From Desulfobacterales bacterium (GTDB taxonomy: Bacteria > Desulfobacterota > Desulfobacteria > Desulfobacterales > JAHEIW01): a stretch of 24,106 nt of DNA. Under the pieces are notes generated by a model. That model was given only the letters and a program-made list of their open reading frames with translations. It did no database searches and was not told the origin of the DNA. The stretch lies in assembly GCA_030145015.1 (NCBI GenBank), contig JAQYWI010000066.1, forward strand, positions 1 through 24,106, read 5' to 3'. The first letter of the stretch is position 1, and every line of letters starts with the position of its first letter. Both the position numbers and the translations under genes were made by a program. Shown here piece after piece: positions 1 through 7,770 of the stretch.

Positions 1-1396
1 GCAGGCTGTTTTCCCAGCCGGGGAATGAACCTTGGGCTTCATCGCCGGAATAGCCCAATAATTCTTTGAAGCGCTCCGAATACCAGGTCTTGCCGGTCTG
101 CGGCTTCAGGTCCCAGAGACCGCCACCGGCTGCTTTTACTGCCAGCGAGAATCTTTCTTCACTTTCCGACAGCTTGGCGGTTCTTTCCTCTACGCGGATT
201 TCTAGTTCATCATGAGATTTTTGTAAGGCGCGGGATGCCCGTTCTTCGATCACTACCGCAAACGCCAGCGAGCCCAGCGCCAGCAAAGCCGTAATTCCCA
301 ACACCGTCAGGATTACCGTGCGCGTGGTGTAATAGGGGCCGAGGGCATCGGCTGCATCGATTTCGGTGGCCAGTCCGATTCCCAGCTTGTCGTCCCATAA
401 CCAGGCGCCGTATGCCCGCACACCCCGGTAATCGCGGTATCCGGTCACATTCAGGCCGGCGTTTCCCTGGGTTGATTCCCGGGCCATCAGGGTCAGCGGT
501 TGCTGGTATCTGGGGACCGACGGCGTAAAGCCTTTGGTCATATCCCCGCCGGGGTCGCGCACGCTGACCACTAATATGCTCTTTTCACCTTCCTTGATCA
601 GCCCGGCCTTGAGCAGGTCTGCATTAAAGCGGCTTTCAGAAAGCATTTTGCCGTAGCGGCCAAACGCATAGGTTTCCCCGCTTTTGCCGAGCCGCCCCAG
701 CTGTATCAGCCGGGTAAAATCCCTGGAAGGATCGATCCGCCGGGTGACCACGGCGATGATCTTTCCTTGTTTATTTTTGATCGGGGCCGCGAAAAACATG
801 GACGCAGATTTTTTATTCTTACCATCCGCAGATGTAATCAAAGGGAGGTCCGACCATATCGGAGGCACCATGACCGCCTCACCCTCAAATGCCCGGTTGA
901 GAAGATCCAATGCCTGGCCGGCAATCAAATTTTTGGCCCCGATGTTACCATCACGCATGGATGCGATATTGATGAAATCCGGAGAGATAATGAAAAAACC
1001 TGTCTGTCCGGACCGGTTTTTTCTGTATTGAAAAAAAGCACGCAATTCCTGTAAAGCGTCACTTTTTAACAATGCGTTTTTGTTGCGGGGTACTCTCAAC
1101 TGGCGTTCGGTCAAAGAAACCAGCCTCAGATCATCCGCCAGTTGTGCCATACGGAATTTGTTGGATTCAACCCACAGGTTCAGTGATTCCTCGGTGGTTT
1201 GCAAAACGATCTGCAGGGCGTCACCCACATCCGTCTGAATTTTCTGCTCGACCCTGTCAAGCGCAAACCAGGCCAGGACGACCACCAGCATGAGGAAAGC
1301 GCCGGCCAAAATGATTAAAATGCTTAATTTTTTTATCGATCCGTATTGAGACGATGACGGATTTTTTCTGAAGTCCTTCAAAATCAGGCGGGACAT
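1..1396 (-). CDS. Membrane sensor with dCache-like and PAS domains (C-terminus missing at window edge)
   Basis: Reading frame open from ATG 1396 to the left edge, giving 465 residues of an incomplete protein. A short basic N-terminus is followed by a membrane segment (about residues 24-46), a large extracytoplasmic region (about 47-355) and a second membrane segment (about 358-383). A charged helical linker (about 385-412) then leads into the start of a PAS domain containing GGGLWDL and YSERFKELLGY. The periplasmic region ends with a Y-x-D-Y-x-G-V / GAWLWDDKLGIGLATE pattern typical of double-Cache ligand sensors. Start chosen because GAGAGG lies 7 nt upstream of ATG. The output domain (histidine kinase, GGDEF or other) lies outside the window, so the signalling type is unknown. 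The ligand is also unknown; many dCache domains bind small organic acids or amines. Confidence 0.88.
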   Translation of the reverse strand, partial: MSRLILKDFRKNPSSSQYGSIKKLSILIILAGAFLMLVVVLAWFALDRVEQKIQTDVGDALQIVLQTTEESLNLWVESNKFRMAQLADDLRLVSLTERQLRVPRNKNALLKSDALQELRAFFQYRKNRSGQTGFFIISPDFINIASMRDGNIGAKNLIAGQALDLLNRAFEGEAVMVPPIWSDLPLITSADGKNKKSASMFFAAPIKNKQGKIIAVVTRRIDPSRDFTRLIQLGRLGKSGETYAFGRYGKMLSESRFNADLLKAGLIKEGEKSILVVSVRDPGGDMTKGFTPSVPRYQQPLTLMARESTQGNAGLNVTGYRDYRGVRAYGAWLWDDKLGIGLATEIDAADALGPYYTTRTVILTVLGITALLALGSLAFAVVIEERASRALQKSHDELEIRVEERTAKLSESEERFSLAVKAAGGGLWDLKPQTGKTWYSERFKELLGYSGDEAQGSFPGWENSL

Positions 1397-1685
1397 AATA
1401 TGCCTCTCAAATTGAATGCTAAAGATTCAAGTCAGCATTTCGCTATCCAGGGATTTATATTTGCCTATCCAGACATTGCCTTGATTGCTGTAATCTTAAA
1501 AAAAGACTTCCCCTATATGTTATTGGAAAATCTTGTAAGTGGCGGATTTATCAATATCATTGGATTGTTAATAGATCAATAATGATTAATTAAGATCAGG
1601 CGTCATTTTAAATGTTGAAATGATCAATTGAAGTCCTTTATAGTTATTTATCAGCGTGTAAACATTTTTTTCGAGGTAATCTACC
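1397..1685. other. AT-rich divergent spacer between sensor and AI-2E-family gene
   Basis: This AT-rich gap separates two divergent genes and must hold both promoters. A 60-codon frame from ATG 1400 begins 3 nt from the sensor start, has no convincing ribosome site and resembles nothing I recognise. I do not call it a gene. I see no clear terminator or repeat here. Confidence 0.5.
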
Positions 1686-2831
1686 ATGAACAAAGAAGCG
1701 ATAAATAAATGGGTGTTGCTGCTGCTGGTGTTTTTTATCTCAGCGCTTTTTTTGTCAATGATCAGTCAGTTTCTGATGGCCATTTTTTTGGCCGGCATTT
1801 TCTCAGCCCTGTCCTATCCATTGTATCGTCGTTTTGAAAGGTGGTTCAACGGTCGTCGCAGCCTGGCTTCCATTACCACGCTTTTGATCATCGTCTTTGT
1901 CGTGTTGTTGCCGCTGGGCGGTTTGCTGGGAATCACCACCGGGCAGGCGATTAAGGTGGGCGAAGCCGTCAAGCCCTGGGTGGAGCGGCAGCTCGCCGAG
2001 CCCGACGCCATTTCAGGTGCGCTCAAATCCCTGCCGTTTTATGATCGGATCATACCTTACCGCAGTCTGATATTAAAGAAAGCCGGCGAGATGGTGGGCG
2101 GTATCAGCGGCTTTCTGATCAACCGCCTTTCATCGGTTACACTGGGGACGGTTAATTTTTTGTTTATGTTGTTTATTATGCTGTATACGATGTTCTTTTT
2201 TCTGATGGACGGTGATAAGCTGATTGATAAAATTCTCTATTATCTGCCCCTGGAGGATCATGATGAGCGCCGCATACTGAATAAATTCACCTCGGTCACC
2301 CGCGCTACACTTAAAGGCACCGCGGTGATTGGCCTTTTGCAGGGTGTCCTGGCAGGTTCGGCCTTTGCCGTGGTGGGGATTGACAGCGCGGTGTTCTGGG
2401 GCGCCATTATGGCGGTGTTGTCCTTTATTCCCGGCATAGGATCGGCCCTGGTGTGGGGACCGGCGGTCATCATTTTAGCCGCCACCGGACATGCTGCCAA
2501 GGCCATCGGGCTGGGGCTGTTTTGTGCGGCGGTGGTCGGCAGTATCGATAATTTCCTGCGACCCATTCTGGTCGGAAGGGACACCCAGATGCACGAGCTC
2601 ATGATACTTTTCGGGACCCTGGGTGGAATTATCATGTTCGGTGTGGTGGGCGTCATCATCGGGCCGATTATCGCGGCGCTATTTGTGACGGTGTGGGATA
2701 TTTACGGTCTGGCATTTAAGGATATTTTGCCCGCAGTGGCGGCCTCCGGGTCAGACAGCAAACCGGAGAATTCAAGTGCTGAAATGCTTCCCGATGATTT
2801 TGACTCTGAAAAGGAGCCGCCGCCGGAATAA
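1686..2831 (+). CDS. AI-2E transporter family (PerM/YdiK/TqsA-type) membrane protein
   Basis: 381-residue polytopic inner-membrane protein. Two hydrophobic segments lie in the first 40 residues, a further one near residues 62-85, then a soluble stretch (about 90-150), then a cluster of membrane segments to about residue 350. The C-terminal tail is acidic and proline-rich. Family signatures visible are PGIGSALVWGP in the central part and DNFLRPILVGRD followed by a glycine-rich segment ending GVVGVIIGPIIAAL. Length is normal for the family (about 350-390). A GAGGT ribosome site lies 9 nt before ATG 1686. Members include E. coli TqsA (AI-2 export) and sodium/proton antiporter-like proteins; the family name does not prove AI-2 transport here. 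The gene stands alone, with divergent and convergent neighbours. Confidence 0.9.
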   Translation: MNKEAINKWVLLLLVFFISALFLSMISQFLMAIFLAGIFSALSYPLYRRFERWFNGRRSLASITTLLIIVFVVLLPLGGLLGITTGQAIKVGEAVKPWVERQLAEPDAISGALKSLPFYDRIIPYRSLILKKAGEMVGGISGFLINRLSSVTLGTVNFLFMLFIMLYTMFFFLMDGDKLIDKILYYLPLEDHDERRILNKFTSVTRATLKGTAVIGLLQGVLAGSAFAVVGIDSAVFWGAIMAVLSFIPGIGSALVWGPAVIILAATGHAAKAIGLGLFCAAVVGSIDNFLRPILVGRDTQMHELMILFGTLGGIIMFGVVGVIIGPIIAALFVTVWDIYGLAFKDILPAVAASGSDSKPENSSAEMLPDDFDSEKEPPPE

Positions 2832-2934
2832 TTGCCGCCGGCGTCTGGCCTCTGGCTCCTGGCCCGTGAGTTCAGTCGATTCGTTAATTGGTCGAATGGT
2901 CAAATAGCGAATTCGTTATAGGATTTAAAACATT

Positions 2935-3022
2935 TGACGATTTGACTACTCAACTACTTGACCATTTAACTAAATCTTGAATCCTCTGACGAATTGACTA
3001 TTCAACTTATCAACTATTTAAC
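2935..3022. repeat. Two diverged copies of a 36-bp direct repeat
   Basis: Copy 1 is 2935-2970 and copy 2 is 2987-3022; both begin TGACGA, contain TTGACTA and TCAACT and end ATTTAAC. They match at about 29 of 36 positions and are spaced with a 52-bp period. The preceding stretch 2877-2920 contains related motifs in the reverse orientation (for example TTAATTGGTCGAATGGTCAA). The region is AT-rich and non-coding, between the convergent ends of the AI-2E-family gene and ridA. It looks like an intergenic repeat element; its function is unknown. Confidence 0.6.
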
Positions 3023-3030
3023 GAGACCCT

Positions 3031-3414
3031 CTAAACACATGCCGTAGCTGTAATTTCAACTCTGGTGCCGAAAGGGAGGCTGCCGGCCTGAATGCACGTT
3101 CGGGCCGGGCGGTTTTCCTTGAAATATTTTTTATAGACTTCGTTAAAGCGGGCGTACTCTTCGATGTCGAGCAGATAAACCGTCACCGTCAGCGCGTTAT
3201 CCAAAGAGGAGCCGGTTTCTTCCAGAATGATGCGCAGGTTTTCCAGCGCCAGCCCGGCTTCTTCTTCCACCGTTCCGAGTTTTATTTCATTTGTCTGCGG
3301 GTCTACCGCTCCCATCCCGGATACATAGATGATGCCGTTGTGGATGATCGCTTGGGAATACGGCCCGCCCGTCACCGCTGCCTTGTCGGTTTGAAACACT
3401 TTTTTCGCCTCCAT
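3031..3414 (-). CDS. ridA: RidA family enamine/imine deaminase
   Basis: 127 residues, the standard length of RidA (YjgF/YER057c/UK114). These soluble trimeric proteins hydrolyse reactive enamine/imine intermediates such as 2-aminoacrylate, released by PLP enzymes. Visible family marks are GPYSQA (17-22), the strand YVSGMGAVDP (30-39), NRPART (101-106) with the substrate-carboxylate-binding Arg105, Cys107, and Glu120 in the terminal VEI-TA motif. With Arg105 and Glu120 both present it is likely an active deaminase, not a diverged Rid paralogue. Start ATG 3414 is preceded by GGGAGG at a 7-nt spacing. It is monocistronic here: the upstream neighbour is divergent and the downstream one convergent. 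Confidence 0.93.
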   Translation of the reverse strand: MEAKKVFQTDKAAVTGGPYSQAIIHNGIIYVSGMGAVDPQTNEIKLGTVEEEAGLALENLRIILEETGSSLDNALTVTVYLLDIEEYARFNEVYKKYFKENRPARTCIQAGSLPFGTRVEITATACV

Positions 3415-3451
3415 TATAGCCTCCCGATGTGTTGATTTGTAAAGTCGGCTG

Positions 3452-3523
3452 CTAAAAAAAAATATTTTGGGTCTTAAGCTTTATGGACGTAGCCAGCCCC
3501 GATGAGGGCTCAGCTTTGCCCAT
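3452..3523 (-). CDS. Possible 23-residue mini-ORF overlapping a hairpin
   Basis: On the minus strand AAGGAGGG (3531-3538) lies 7 nt before ATG 3523, and a 23-codon frame follows to TAG at 3452-3454. The peptide starts MGKAEPSSGLATS and ends QNIFF. A short perfect stem AGCCC/GGGCT lies inside (about 3494-3510), and flanking CGTA/TACG and GGA/TCC arms could extend it. The ribosome site is strong, but the peptide is tiny and ends in a T-run that could act as a terminator for the minus strand. It may equally be part of a non-coding or repeat element. I do not recognise a function. Confidence 0.25.
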   Translation of the reverse strand: MGKAEPSSGLATSIKLKTQNIFF

Positions 3524-3777
3524 ACGCAGTCCCTCCTTGTTTAGGGTTTAGTCGCCAGTTCGTTATTTAATAATTCCGGGAAAAAGCTTTTTGAAAAGTA
3601 ATCTTTTTCGCTATTATCCATTACGAAGGCTTGAAAATTGAACAGAAATGAAGATTTAAAGGGTTGTACGGAAGCTGGTTTATATTTTATTTTGATATTC
3701 TTTCCTATATAGGTTACACACTGAAGTCAAGACTTAATCATTTGGGCGAACTCTTCTGAATCTGTATCTCTGTCTAC

Positions 3778-3784
3778 AGGAGGT
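3778..3784 (+). promoter_or_regulatory. Ribosome binding site fixing a TTG start
   Basis: AGGAGGT ends 4 nt before TTG 3789, a near-perfect anti-16S match. No ATG or GTG is suitably placed nearby in frame, so the dehydrogenase most likely starts at this TTG. Confidence 0.75.
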
Positions 3785-3788
3785 TATC

Positions 3789-5174
3789 TTGCAATTTAGT
3801 TCTCTTAATCAAAATCACATCAAGCATCTGCAATCCCTGGTTGCGCCGGACCGATTTTCAACCGGCGAGTCGGTTCTGGATCTGCATGCCAAAGATCAAT
3901 CCCAGCACCCGCCCAGCCGGCCCGAAGCGGTCATCTGGCCGCTGGATGCATCCGAAGTGTCTGAAATCCTAAAATATGCCAATGACCACCTTATTCCGAT
4001 TACGGGGTGGGGATCCGGATCGAGCCTGGAAGGCAACCCGATTCCCGTCCAAAAGGGTATCGTGCTTGATTTTTCGCAGATGAACCGCATTGTGAACATC
4101 CGTACTGAAGATTTCCAGGCCGATGTGGAACCGGGCGTGATTTACCAGGACTTAAATGAAAAACTGCGGCACACCGGCCTATTTTTTCCACCGGATCCCG
4201 GGGCCCGGGCCACCGTGGGCGGGATGATTGCCAACAACGCCAGCGGAACGCGGACGGTCTATTATGGCTCCACCAAAGATTATGTATTGCGACTGGATGT
4301 GGTTCTGGCCAGCGGTGAGATTATTGAGCTGGGTACCCGGGCTTCCAAGACTTCATCGGGTTACGACCTGATTCATCTGATCGTGGGATCCGAAGGGACC
4401 CTGGGGGTTGTGGTCGGGGCAACACTGCGACTGGTAGGCTTTCCGGCCGAATATTCCGCTGCCATTGCAACCTTTCCGTCTGTGGAAGCTGCCAGCAAGG
4501 CGGTGTTTGAAATTATCCGATCCGGGCTCAACCCGGCCGCGCTGGAACTGATCGGCCCGGAATGCATTGAACTTATGAATAAAGAAGAGCAACTGGGCCT
4601 GAACGTCTCGCCCACTTTGTTCGTCGAATTTCACAGCTCCACCGCCAGCCATCTGGAAGAGGTCTTGGAGATGGCCAGGGAAATCTGTTCTGAGAAAGGG
4701 TGTACGGCATTCAGACCCGGTTTGGGCAAAGCGGAACGCGATCGCATTTTTAAGGCCCGGCATGCGCTGGGCGAGATGGCGATTCGCAACCATCCGGATT
4801 GCGGCACCCTGGTTGTGGACGTGGCGGTCCCCAACACGGCCTACCCGGAGATGATCGCCACGATCACTGCAGAAATGGCGGCCACCCATTTAACAGGTTA
4901 TACCTTCGGTCATGCCGGTGACGGCAATATTCATTTAAATATTCCCGGCAAAAAGGGCGACAAAAAGGAGTGGGAGCTCATCCACCAGATCGTTCAGCGC
5001 CTGGTTTCTAAAGCCCTTGACATGGGCGGTACCGCCACCGGGGAGCACGGCGTGGGCCTGGGGAAGAAAAAGTACATGACGGCCGAACACGGTAAAAGTC
5101 TGGAGTGGATGAAGCAGGTTAAAGCATTATTTGATCCCAACGGCATACTCAATCCGGGGAAGATATTTCCGTGA
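3789..5174 (+). CDS. FAD-linked D-2-hydroxyacid dehydrogenase (D-lactate / glycolate oxidase GlcD family)
   Basis: 461 residues, normal for the family. The N-terminal PCMH-type FAD domain (about 41-220) contains GWGSGSSLEG (73-82), PPDPGA, GGMIANNASGTR (144-155) and IVGSEGTLG (198-206). The C-terminal FAD-oxidase domain contains GHAGDGN (374-380), TGEHGVG (about 417-423) and the family's closing NPGK (455-458). Such enzymes oxidise D-lactate, glycolate or D-2-hydroxyglutarate and pass electrons to a quinone, an ETF or partner Fe-S subunits; no Fe-S partner is adjacent. It starts at TTG 3789 with a strong ribosome site. The next gene, an ABC ATPase, is about 280 bp downstream, so co-transcription is possible but not shown. 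Exact substrate cannot be read from sequence. Confidence 0.9.
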   Translation: MQFSSLNQNHIKHLQSLVAPDRFSTGESVLDLHAKDQSQHPPSRPEAVIWPLDASEVSEILKYANDHLIPITGWGSGSSLEGNPIPVQKGIVLDFSQMNRIVNIRTEDFQADVEPGVIYQDLNEKLRHTGLFFPPDPGARATVGGMIANNASGTRTVYYGSTKDYVLRLDVVLASGEIIELGTRASKTSSGYDLIHLIVGSEGTLGVVVGATLRLVGFPAEYSAAIATFPSVEAASKAVFEIIRSGLNPAALELIGPECIELMNKEEQLGLNVSPTLFVEFHSSTASHLEEVLEMAREICSEKGCTAFRPGLGKAERDRIFKARHALGEMAIRNHPDCGTLVVDVAVPNTAYPEMIATITAEMAATHLTGYTFGHAGDGNIHLNIPGKKGDKKEWELIHQIVQRLVSKALDMGGTATGEHGVGLGKKKYMTAEHGKSLEWMKQVKALFDPNGILNPGKIFP

Positions 5175-5205
5175 AATAAACCTGGCGCTCTATTCGTTAA
5201 ATTTT

Positions 5206-5410
5206 TAGAAGCGATTTCATACCTTCTGCGAATTTTCGATAATCCGCTTCTATGCAAGGCCTGCCTTCTTGACCTGGCCAAAGGTATCAGGTATGTGATT
5301 ATAGTTACCCATTCCCGGCGGGGTCTTTTAGCGCTTCCCACCACAGCAAGCCGAGCGTGGTCAAGCAAGATGGTTACCTTAGTTAACCTGACTTATTTCG
5401 AAAGGGTTAA
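5206..5410. repeat. Gap with inverted repeats, possible dispersed element
   Basis: Perfect 8-bp arms TAGAAGCG (5206-5213) and CGCTTCTA (5245-5252) enclose 31 nt. A second dyad TTAACC (5383-5388) / GGTTAA (5405-5410) lies about 45 bp before the ATPase start. GTTACC occurs twice between them. The minus strand stays open as a coding-like frame from about 5368 through this gap into the end of the dehydrogenase gene, without a ribosome site or a family I know. I read it as a repeat or regulatory gap, not a gene. Confidence 0.35.
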
Positions 5411-5454
5411 TTTTTCTTTCATACACGCAGCGTTTATTGAAGGAAAACCGCAAC

Positions 5455-6540
5455 ATGGGGCATCAGCTTGAACTTATCAATGTCTCTAAATTATTTGGCG
5501 ATGTAAGGGCGGTTGATAACGTCTCTTTGAGCATCCAGCACGGAGAATTTTTGACGTTGCTGGGTCCGAGTGGATCCGGCAAGACCACCACGCTGAATAT
5601 GATTGCCGGTTTTGAGGTGCCCACCGGCGGTGAGATCCTGCTGGAAGAGGACAACATCACTACGGTTGCCCCCAACAACCGCGGCATTGGCATGGTCTTT
5701 CAGAACTACGCCCTTTTCCCCCACATGACCGTATTTGACAACATTGCCTTTCCGCTGAAGATGCGCAGGACGCCATCCGCTAATATTCGGAAGTTGATCG
5801 ATGAAGCATTGGAGCAGGTAAAACTTCCGGCTTTTGAGAGCCGGTATCCTCACCAGCTCAGCGGTGGACAACAGCAACGCATTGCCCTGGCCCGGGCGAT
5901 TGTCTTTAAGCCCAAAATCCTATTAATGGACGAGCCCTTAGGTGCCCTTGACAAGAAACTGCGGGATCACATGCGGCTGGAAATTAAGCATCTGCAAGAG
6001 TCCTTAAATATTACCGTGATATATGTGACCCACGACCAGGAAGAAGCGCTGACGATGTCCGATCGGATCGCTATTATGAACGAGGGTAAAATCATTCAGT
6101 TGGATACACCCGAGGTGCTGTATGAATCTCCGGCAAACCTTTTCGTGGCCGACTTTATTGGTGAATCTAACTTCCTTAACGGCCGGGTTGCTGAAGTGGA
6201 CGCAGACAAAATAGCCATCGAGACCAACGAGGGATTAAAAGTCTGGGTTCAGAAGTTAAATCAAATGGCAGCTGGAGAAGCGGTTGCCGTGGCGGTCCGG
6301 CCCGAAAAAATTCAAATTCTCTCCAATGAAACGGATGTGCAGGGCGACATCATAAACCGTTTTAGTGGGCGTATCGAGGAGATTGTTTATGTAGGGGAGG
6401 CCAGGATTTACCGTATTAATCTGGCAGCGGACTTGATTGTTGAAGTCAAAGTTCAGAGTGGACCGAATTCAAAAAATTACAAGATTGGAGGTGATATCAC
6501 AATCGGTTGGCGAACCCATCATGGCCTGGCATTAACGTAA
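5455..6540 (+). CDS. potA: ABC transporter ATPase, PotA-type (polyamine-like importer)
   Basis: 361 residues. The nucleotide-binding domain shows Walker A GPSGSGKT (37-44), Q-loop FQNYALFPH with Gln83, signature LSGGQQQR (135-142), Walker B ILLMDEP (155-161), D-loop LGALD and switch His193 in VTHDQEE. A C-terminal TOBE-like region (about 240-361) contains VAVRPEKI, as in PotA/UgpC/FbpC ATPases. It powers uptake through the two permeases encoded downstream. I prefer ATG 5455, with GAAGGA upstream, over an in-frame TTG at 5437 that has no ribosome site and would add six residues. Order and sequence resemble spermidine/putrescine systems, but related importers carry other substrates, so the symbol denotes family only. 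Confidence 0.9.
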   Translation: MGHQLELINVSKLFGDVRAVDNVSLSIQHGEFLTLLGPSGSGKTTTLNMIAGFEVPTGGEILLEEDNITTVAPNNRGIGMVFQNYALFPHMTVFDNIAFPLKMRRTPSANIRKLIDEALEQVKLPAFESRYPHQLSGGQQQRIALARAIVFKPKILLMDEPLGALDKKLRDHMRLEIKHLQESLNITVIYVTHDQEEALTMSDRIAIMNEGKIIQLDTPEVLYESPANLFVADFIGESNFLNGRVAEVDADKIAIETNEGLKVWVQKLNQMAAGEAVAVAVRPEKIQILSNETDVQGDIINRFSGRIEEIVYVGEARIYRINLAADLIVEVKVQSGPNSKNYKIGGDITIGWRTHHGLALT

Positions 6541-6583
6541 TGAAAATGTTTGGCCACAATATCGAAAACCAAGGAGGTGTGGA

Positions 6584-7681
6584 ATGAAAAAGAAAAAGGA
6601 AACTCAAAAACAAAAGGGCATGACCCGCCGTGAATTTATTATCACCACCGGTGCGGCCACCGGTGCGGCCTTGGTAACTGCATCCGTCGGGCCATTTGTA
6701 CACACCACCATGGCCAAAGGCGGGACATTGAAGGTTTGTTCTTACGGCGGTTCATATCAGGAATCTCAGCGCAAGGCCCTCATCCAGCCGTTTGCCGATA
6801 AATTCGGGGTGAAAATCATCGAAGCGTCCGGTCCGGACATTGCCAAAGTCAAAGCCCAGGTGGACAACAAGGCCTATGAATGGGATGTGGTGGATTTAGA
6901 AACCCGTCATATTGCCCGCGGAGAGCTGGAAAACCTTTTAGAGCCCATCGATACCAATGTCGTTAACCTCGAAGGAATCGATAAAAAAGCCATCCGCAAG
7001 GCTGCCATCGGCAATATTTTCTGGACCACCTCTTTGGCCTACAACAAGAAAGCGCTTGGGGATAAAAAACCGGCTGCCAGTTGGGCAGATTTCTGGGATG
7101 TGAAAAATTTCCCCGGACCCAGAGCACTTCAGGATCAAGCGCCGTTTAATCTGGAATTTGCGCTCTTGGCAGACGGGGTTCCCATGAACAAAATTTATCC
7201 CATTGACGTTAATCGCGCCTTTAAAAAAATGGACGAGATCAAAGACAAAATTACGGTCTGGTGGAAAAACGGGGCCCAGCAAATTCAACTGCTGACCAGT
7301 GCCGAGGCGCACTACGTATCCGCCTGGAACGGACGCGTCAATGTGGCCCAGAAAAAGGGTGTGCCCCTTGAGATTGTATGGGAGGGCGGCTGCCTGGATT
7401 TGGATTGGTGGGCAATCCCCAGGGGAAACCCAAACAAGGATCTGGCCATGAAGTTCATTGACTTCGCACTGGCTCCGGAGCGTCAGGGTGAGCAAATGCA
7501 GAAATACATTGCTTATGGTCCGACGAACCTGAAGGCTTTTAATTTTATTACACCGGAAAGGGCCAAGGAACTGCCGTCTTATCCGGAAAACCTCAAAAAG
7601 CAGTTTGCACACGATGCGGATTACTGGGGACCGAACCTGGCGCCGTTGACGGAGAAGTGGAAGACCTGGATAATTTCATAG
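6584..7681 (+). CDS. ABC transporter periplasmic binding protein, PotD-like, Tat-exported
   Basis: 365 residues. A basic N-terminus carries the twin-arginine motif TRREF (14-18), followed by a mild hydrophobic stretch and a probable cleavage near residue 44 (TMA / KGG). The mature part starts GGTLKVCSYGGSYQESQR and shows the periplasmic-binding fold of family-1 (PotD/PotF, iron, thiamine) proteins. It delivers ligand to the permeases encoded next. Tat export suggests folding before export, which is less common for PotD proteins (usually Sec). AAGGAGGT precedes ATG 6584 by 7 nt, a very strong site that fits high expression. A strong hairpin follows the stop codon. Polyamine is the default guess for ligand; the sequence alone does not settle it. 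Confidence 0.88.
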   Translation: MKKKKETQKQKGMTRREFIITTGAATGAALVTASVGPFVHTTMAKGGTLKVCSYGGSYQESQRKALIQPFADKFGVKIIEASGPDIAKVKAQVDNKAYEWDVVDLETRHIARGELENLLEPIDTNVVNLEGIDKKAIRKAAIGNIFWTTSLAYNKKALGDKKPAASWADFWDVKNFPGPRALQDQAPFNLEFALLADGVPMNKIYPIDVNRAFKKMDEIKDKITVWWKNGAQQIQLLTSAEAHYVSAWNGRVNVAQKKGVPLEIVWEGGCLDLDWWAIPRGNPNKDLAMKFIDFALAPERQGEQMQKYIAYGPTNLKAFNFITPERAKELPSYPENLKKQFAHDADYWGPNLAPLTEKWKTWIIS

Positions 7682-7722
7682 GATAGAATTGGCTTTAATG
7701 CCGCGTTGAACGGTTCAATCCT

Positions 7723-7751
7723 GCCGGGGGAGGCAGAATGCCTCCCTCGGC
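7723..7751 (+). promoter_or_regulatory. Strong intercistronic hairpin after the binding-protein gene
   Basis: GCCGGGGGAGGCA (7723-7735), loop GAA, TGCCTCCCTCGGC (7739-7751). This is a 13-bp stem with one G-U pair and a 3-nt loop. It lies 41 nt after the binding-protein stop and about 20 nt before the permease start, with no T-run after it. The position and strength suggest an mRNA-stabilising or attenuating structure that keeps binding-protein levels above permease levels, as intercistronic hairpins do in other ABC operons. Without a T-run it is not a classic terminator. Confidence 0.7.
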
Positions 7752-7770
7752 CAAATTATAAGATAACGAA

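Larger units (their letters stand above)
3415..3788. other. 374-bp divergent spacer with structured patch
   Basis: Gap between ridA (minus) and the FAD dehydrogenase (plus). It holds the hairpin-bearing mini-ORF at 3452-3523, described separately. The rest is AT-rich, especially about 3590-3720, and presumably contains both promoters. I could not place a convincing -35/-10 pair. The plus-strand leader ends in a strong ribosome site at 3778-3784. Confidence 0.5.

Noticed and set aside
1400..1582. 60-codon frame on the plus strand beside the sensor start
   Set aside because: No convincing ribosome site, begins 3 nt from a divergent start codon, and is AT-rich with no recognisable motif.
2814..2850. 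GC-rich patch at the end of the AI-2E-family gene as a terminator
   Set aside because: GCCGCCGG occurs as a direct repeat, not an inverted one, and no T-run follows.
4353..4889. 178-codon frame antisense to the FAD dehydrogenase
   Set aside because: Shadow of a highly conserved gene in a GC-rich stretch; no motif or ribosome site.
5437..5454. Upstream TTG start for the ABC ATPase
   Set aside because: No ribosome site before it, whereas GAAGGA precedes ATG 5455, which also matches where PotA proteins begin.
6938..7612. 224-codon frame antisense to the binding-protein gene
   Set aside because: The opposite strand is a clear, complete binding protein with a strong ribosome site; the antisense frame has no family features.
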